In this document: positions 60,981-64,000 of the stretch, one piece after another
Layout: the number at the start of each line of letters is the position of its first letter
Numbering within the stretch: position 1 is the stretch's first letter
Source of the DNA: Knoellia sp031844405
Lineage (GTDB): Bacteria; Actinomycetota; Actinomycetes; Actinomycetales; Dermatophilaceae
Assembly (NCBI GenBank): GCA_031844405.1
Contig: JAUZVC010000002.1
Location: 248,001-312,000, forward strand
Direction: 5' to 3'
Length of the DNA stretch: 64,000 nt
Position numbers and translations under genes: made by a program
The notes under the pieces: generated by a model
The model's input: only the letters and a program-made list of their open reading frames with translations
Told to the model about the DNA's origin: nothing
The model's database searches: none

Positions 60981-61970
60981 ATGGCGCCAACCGGACCGTC
61001 GCTCGACGACGTGCTGGCGACCCTGCGGGTCGTCTCGATCCCCATGCGGGTGCGCTTCCGGGGGGTCACCGAGCGCGAGGTCGCCCTCGTCGAGGGCCCC
61101 GCGGGGTGGGGTGAGTTCGGCCCGTTCCTCGAGTACGCCCCGGCCGAGGCGAGCCGCTGGTTCGACGCCGCCGTCGAGGCCGCGTGGACCGGCTGGCCGG
61201 ACCGGGTGCGCGACTCCGTCCCCGTCAACGCCACCGTCCCCGCGGTCGCACCCGAGGCCGTCCCCGGTGTCCTGCAACGCTTCCCGGGATGCACGACCGC
61301 GAAGGTCAAGGTCGCCGAACGCGGTCAGGACCCGGACGACGACGTATGCCGTGTGGCCGCCGTCCGTGACGCGATGGGGCCTTCCGCTCGAATCCGGGTC
61401 GACGCCAACGGGGCCTGGGACGTCGACACGGCGAGGGACGTACTCGGGAGGCTCACGGCATACGGGATCGAGTACGCGGAGCAGCCGTGCGCCACGGTCG
61501 AGGAGCTGCGCGACCTGCGAGTCGTGCTGGCGCGCAACGGGATCGACGTGCCCGTCGCCGCGGACGAGTCGATCCGCAAGGCGGAGGACCCGCTGCGCGT
61601 GCGCGACCTCGACGCGGCCGACGTCATCGTCATCAAGGCAGCGCCGCTCGGGGGCGTGCGACGGGCGCTCCAGATCGTCGAGGAGTGCGGGCTGCCGGCC
61701 GTCGTCTCGTCCGCGCTCGACACGAGCGTCGGCATGGCTGCCGGGGTCGCCCTCGCGGCCGCCCTGCCGCGGCTCGACCACGCGTGCGGCCTCGGCACGG
61801 TCGCTCTGCTCGACGGTGACGTCACGACCGGCTCGCTCGTGCCCGAGGACGGCTCGCTGCCGGTGCGCCGGGTCGTCGCCGACGCCGAGCTGCTCGATCG
61901 GCACGCCGCGTCGCCGGAACGGGCAGCATGGTGGCGACAGCGGGTCCGTGAGGCATGGGAGGCGAGATGA
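60981..61970 (+). CDS. menC: o-Succinylbenzoate synthase
   Basis: Enolase-superfamily dehydratase, 329 residues. The catalytic KxK is TAKVKVAE; metal ligands follow in RVDANGAW, YAEQP and AADES; the opposing Lys is in VIVIKAAPLGG. Overlaps the glyoxalase-like gene by 4 bases. menD is not in the window. Confidence 0.94.
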   Translation: MAPTGPSLDDVLATLRVVSIPMRVRFRGVTEREVALVEGPAGWGEFGPFLEYAPAEASRWFDAAVEAAWTGWPDRVRDSVPVNATVPAVAPEAVPGVLQRFPGCTTAKVKVAERGQDPDDDVCRVAAVRDAMGPSARIRVDANGAWDVDTARDVLGRLTAYGIEYAEQPCATVEELRDLRVVLARNGIDVPVAADESIRKAEDPLRVRDLDAADVIVIKAAPLGGVRRALQIVEECGLPAVVSSALDTSVGMAAGVALAAALPRLDHACGLGTVALLDGDVTTGSLVPEDGSLPVRRVVADAELLDRHAASPERAAWWRQRVREAWEAR

Positions 61971-62692
61971 TCGACGTCCGTTGGGTCTGGGTGTTCCTCG
62001 ACACGGCCGAGGCCGACGCCGGCCGGTCGTGGGAGTTCTGGGCCGAGGTGACGCGGTCCCGGCTCGCCGACCGACGCGGGCCGCGTGACGAGTTCTCCAC
62101 GCTCCTGCCACGCAGCGGAGACGCGTGGGTCAAGCTCCAGGCGGTCGGAGACGGCGGTGGGGTCCATGTCGACCTCGACGTCGACGTGCCGCTGCCGGAG
62201 GCGGCCGAGGAGGCGGCGCGGCTGGGAGCGACCGAGGTGCACCGCGAGAGCGACTTCGTCGTCATGCGCTCGCCCGCCGGCTTCACCTTCTGCCTCACCT
62301 CGTGGGCGAACGCCGGGTCCGCGTCGACCCAGGTGCGCGACGGCGAGCCCGACCTGCTCGACCAGGTGTGCGTCGACATCCCCTCCGACGACTACGCGCG
62401 GGAGGTCGACTTCTGGGAGTCGCTCACGGGGTGGGCGAAGCGGCCGGGCAGCCTGCCGGAGTTCGTCTCGCTCACCCGGCCGGACGGCATACCGGTGCGG
62501 TTCCTGCTCCAGAGGCTCGGGGAGGCGAGCGGCACGGCACGCGGGCACGTCGACCTCGCCTGCCGCGACCGGGCCGCGAGCCGGGACGTCCACGTGGCCG
62601 CCGGCGCCGAGGTCGTGTCGGAGAACGAGTTCTGGACCGTCATGCACGACCCCGCCGGGCGCACCTACTGCCTCACCGACCGGCAGCCCTGA
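61967..62692 (+). CDS. Glyoxalase-like protein with two tandem domains
   Basis: 241 residues in two similar VOC-type (glyoxalase_6) halves: WVWVFLDTAEADAGRSWEFWAEVT...FVVMRSPAGFTFCL (about 4-108) and VCVDIPSDDYAREVDFWESLTGW...FWTVMHDPAGRTYCL (about 118-237). ATG 61967 has GGGAGG upstream. Substrate unknown; the metal-site residues are partly kept. Coupled to menC by overlap, possibly only by position. Confidence 0.82.
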   Translation: MIDVRWVWVFLDTAEADAGRSWEFWAEVTRSRLADRRGPRDEFSTLLPRSGDAWVKLQAVGDGGGVHVDLDVDVPLPEAAEEAARLGATEVHRESDFVVMRSPAGFTFCLTSWANAGSASTQVRDGEPDLLDQVCVDIPSDDYAREVDFWESLTGWAKRPGSLPEFVSLTRPDGIPVRFLLQRLGEASGTARGHVDLACRDRAASRDVHVAAGAEVVSENEFWTVMHDPAGRTYCLTDRQP

Positions 62693-62695
62693 ACC

Positions 62696-63031
62696 ATGGC
62701 CTACGACGAGGTGCTGGCCCAGAGGCTCCACGACCTGCTCGACGCCGAGCCGGGCCTGACGACACGGGCGATGTTCGGTGGGCTCGGGTTCATGCTCGAC
62801 GGCCACATGGCGGTGGCCGCGGGCAGCGGTGGCTCGCTCATGGTGCGGGTCGACCCGGCGGACGGGGAGGCGTGGAGCGACGGGGAGTCGGTGAGGCCGA
62901 TGGAGATGGGCGGGCGCGCGATGAGCGGGTGGCTGCTCGTCGACGGCCCCGAGCTCGCCGAGGACGACCGGCTGCGGTCGTGGGTCGATCGAGGCGTGGC
63001 GTTCGTGCGCACCCTGCCGCCGAAGGAGTGA
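62696..63031 (+). CDS. TfoX N-terminal domain protein
   Basis: 111 residues. RAMFGGLGFMLDGHMAVAAGSGGSLMVRVDP and GRAMSGWLLVDGPEL match the TfoX_N domain. Only the N-terminal half of competence regulator TfoX is present, as in most actinobacterial copies; competence is therefore not implied. 3 nt after the glyoxalase-like gene. Confidence 0.85.
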   Translation: MAYDEVLAQRLHDLLDAEPGLTTRAMFGGLGFMLDGHMAVAAGSGGSLMVRVDPADGEAWSDGESVRPMEMGGRAMSGWLLVDGPELAEDDRLRSWVDRGVAFVRTLPPKE

Positions 63032-63164
63032 CGAGCCGCCGCTCGCCGGTGTCGGTGCCCCACCCGGCGCTCGACCGGACCACCTGCCGGACGTCGTCGT
63101 CGAACTGCTGGCCGGCGCACAGGTCGGGTGCCTACCCTGACAGGCACCGGCGGACGGAGGGTCG

Positions 63165-64000
63165 ATGGCGACCAAGGGCCTGAGAGGGCGGCGCACCGCG
63201 CTCGAGCGCGCCCGTTCGGCGTGGGCCGACCGGGTCGGTCCGCGGGCACGGCCCGACGACGTCGACGAGACGATCGTCGAGAGCTGGGACCGCAGCGCCG
63301 GCAGCGTCCCCGAGGGCGTCACCGAGGCGCCGATGGCCGACCCCGACCAGACGCGGGCGGAGTTCGAGGACTCGCCGCTGCACGTCGCGGTCGGCAACCT
63401 CTCGACCGAGCTGCGCCGCGCCGCCGAGGACGGCGACCTCGTCGTGGCCGTCACCGACCGCGACACCCGCATCCTGTGGACCTACGGCGGGCGCGTCATG
63501 CGTCGCAAGGCCGAGCGGGTCAACTTCGTCGCCGGTGGGCGGTGGGACGAGGAGAGCGTCGGCACCAACGCGCTCAGCCTCGCGCAGCGGACCGGCCGGA
63601 CCCAGACGGTCTTCTCGGCCGAGCACTATGCGCCGATCGTGCACAACTGGGTCTGCTGGGCCGCGCCGGTGCACGACCCGGCGACCGGCGAGCAGATCGG
63701 CGTCCTCGACCTGTCGACGACGTGGGACCGGACGCACCCCATCGGCGCGGCGACGGCGACCGCGCTGGCCGCCCTCCTGGAGAGGGAGATCCCGCGGGGC
63801 GGGCTGGCCGCGGCGCCGCCGAGGCTGGGGGCCGGGCTCGCGCTCCGGCTCCTCGGCGCGGCCGAGGCCCACCTCGACGGCTCGCGGCTGCTGCTCACGC
63901 GGCGCCAGAGCGAGATCGTCGCCCTCCTCGCCCTGCACCCCGAGGGCCTGACCCTCGACGCCCTCCACGCCGCGCTCTACGGCGACGCCCGGGTCTCGCC
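63165..64000 (+). CDS. GAF-domain transcriptional regulator, cut by the window end
   Basis: 278 codons visible, frame still open at 64000. GRWDEESVGTNALSLAQRTGR, VFSAEHYAPIVHNWVCWAAPVHDP and IGVLDLSTTWDRTHPIG form the GAF-type sensor seen in AcoR-like and actinobacterial aldehyde/acetoin regulators. The final visible part (LLLTRRQSEIVALLALHPEGLTLDALHAALYGD) begins a winged-helix domain. ATG 63165 has GGAGGG upstream; TACCCT (63132-63137) may be the -10. The regulated gene is probably beyond the window. Confidence 0.85.
   Translation, partial: MATKGLRGRRTALERARSAWADRVGPRARPDDVDETIVESWDRSAGSVPEGVTEAPMADPDQTRAEFEDSPLHVAVGNLSTELRRAAEDGDLVVAVTDRDTRILWTYGGRVMRRKAERVNFVAGGRWDEESVGTNALSLAQRTGRTQTVFSAEHYAPIVHNWVCWAAPVHDPATGEQIGVLDLSTTWDRTHPIGAATATALAALLEREIPRGGLAAAPPRLGAGLALRLLGAAEAHLDGSRLLLTRRQSEIVALLALHPEGLTLDALHAALYGDARVS

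Noticed and set aside
62696..63031. TfoX-like gene as evidence that the strain is competent, supporting an uptake-signal role for GTATGCCG
   Set aside because: Only the N-terminal TfoX domain is present, and no com genes are in the window; it says nothing about competence.
63132..63968. 278-residue minus-strand frame at the window end
   Set aside because: Antisense shadow of the GAF-domain regulator, whose plus-strand frame has recognisable motifs and a good start.

Overview
The window is a gene-dense, very high-GC chromosomal segment (roughly 70-73% G+C by eye). GTG starts, 4-bp ATGA/GTGA gene overlaps and TANNNT boxes 6-7 nt upstream of start codons are all frequent. The gene order is that of an actinobacterium. 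Two blocks run in the same order as in Mycobacterium tuberculosis (from memory): dacB/DUF2342/tilS/hpt/ftsH/folE-P-B-K/DUF3180/panC-panD (Rv3601c-Rv3628c) and ppx/isomerase/proC/HTH/bS22/epimerase/acyltransferase/glutaredoxin/hemA-C-D-B/hemL/resA-ccdA-resB-ccsB/menA-E-B-C (Rv0496-Rv0553). A member of the Micrococcales, probably Intrasporangiaceae-like (Janibacter, Knoellia, Terrabacter type), is my best guess; no rRNA is present to confirm it. I see no prophage, insertion sequence or CRISPR array.

Layout. 1-3.8 kb: tail of a TipAS-like gene, tmk-holB, a secreted tripeptidyl-aminopeptidase-like lipoprotein and tRNA-Thr(CGU). 3.8-8 kb: accessory stretch (DUF4429-like gene with a possible attenuator, acyltransferase/thioesterase pair, GH15-like lipoprotein, acetyltransferase). 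8-19.3 kb: ppa, dacB, DUF2342 metalloprotease, tilS, SDR, hpt, ftsH and the folate operon with a fused folB-folK. 19.4-21.5 kb: a two-gene operon of a MidA/NDUFAF7-like methyltransferase and an isolated nuoD. 21.5-27 kb: FusB-like zinc protein, then pantothenate (panC, panD) and NAD (nadB, nadC) genes. 27-38 kb: lactonase, Cys-rich protein, ppx, isomerase, TetR, ABC exporter, putA, proC, two tandem acetyltransferases, TrkA-like protein, AcuC. 38-48 kb: HTH protein, bS22, epimerase, acyltransferase with a histone-H1-like tail, glutaredoxin, then rex-hemA-hemC-hemD-hemB with a clear Rex operator. 48-56 kb: YceI/MarR pair, hemL and the System II cytochrome c maturation genes. 56-64 kb: AbiEi/DUF559 protein, menaquinone genes menA, menE, menB, menC with small neighbours, and the start of a GAF-domain regulator cut by the window end.

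How it fits together: the core is respiratory and cofactor metabolism (heme, menaquinone, cytochrome c assembly, NAD, pantothenate, folate). Rex at the head of the heme operon ties heme supply to NADH/NAD+ ratio.

Three kinds of non-gene structure stand out. (1) The octamer GTATGCCG/CGGCATAC occurs about 52 times, about one per 1.2 kb, on both strands, in and between genes, often using rare codons. (2) Five hairpins immediately downstream of stop codons share the terminus CGACTKATTGCNNNTTC. (3) At least 18 promoters look leaderless, with the -10 box ending 6-7 nt before the start codon.
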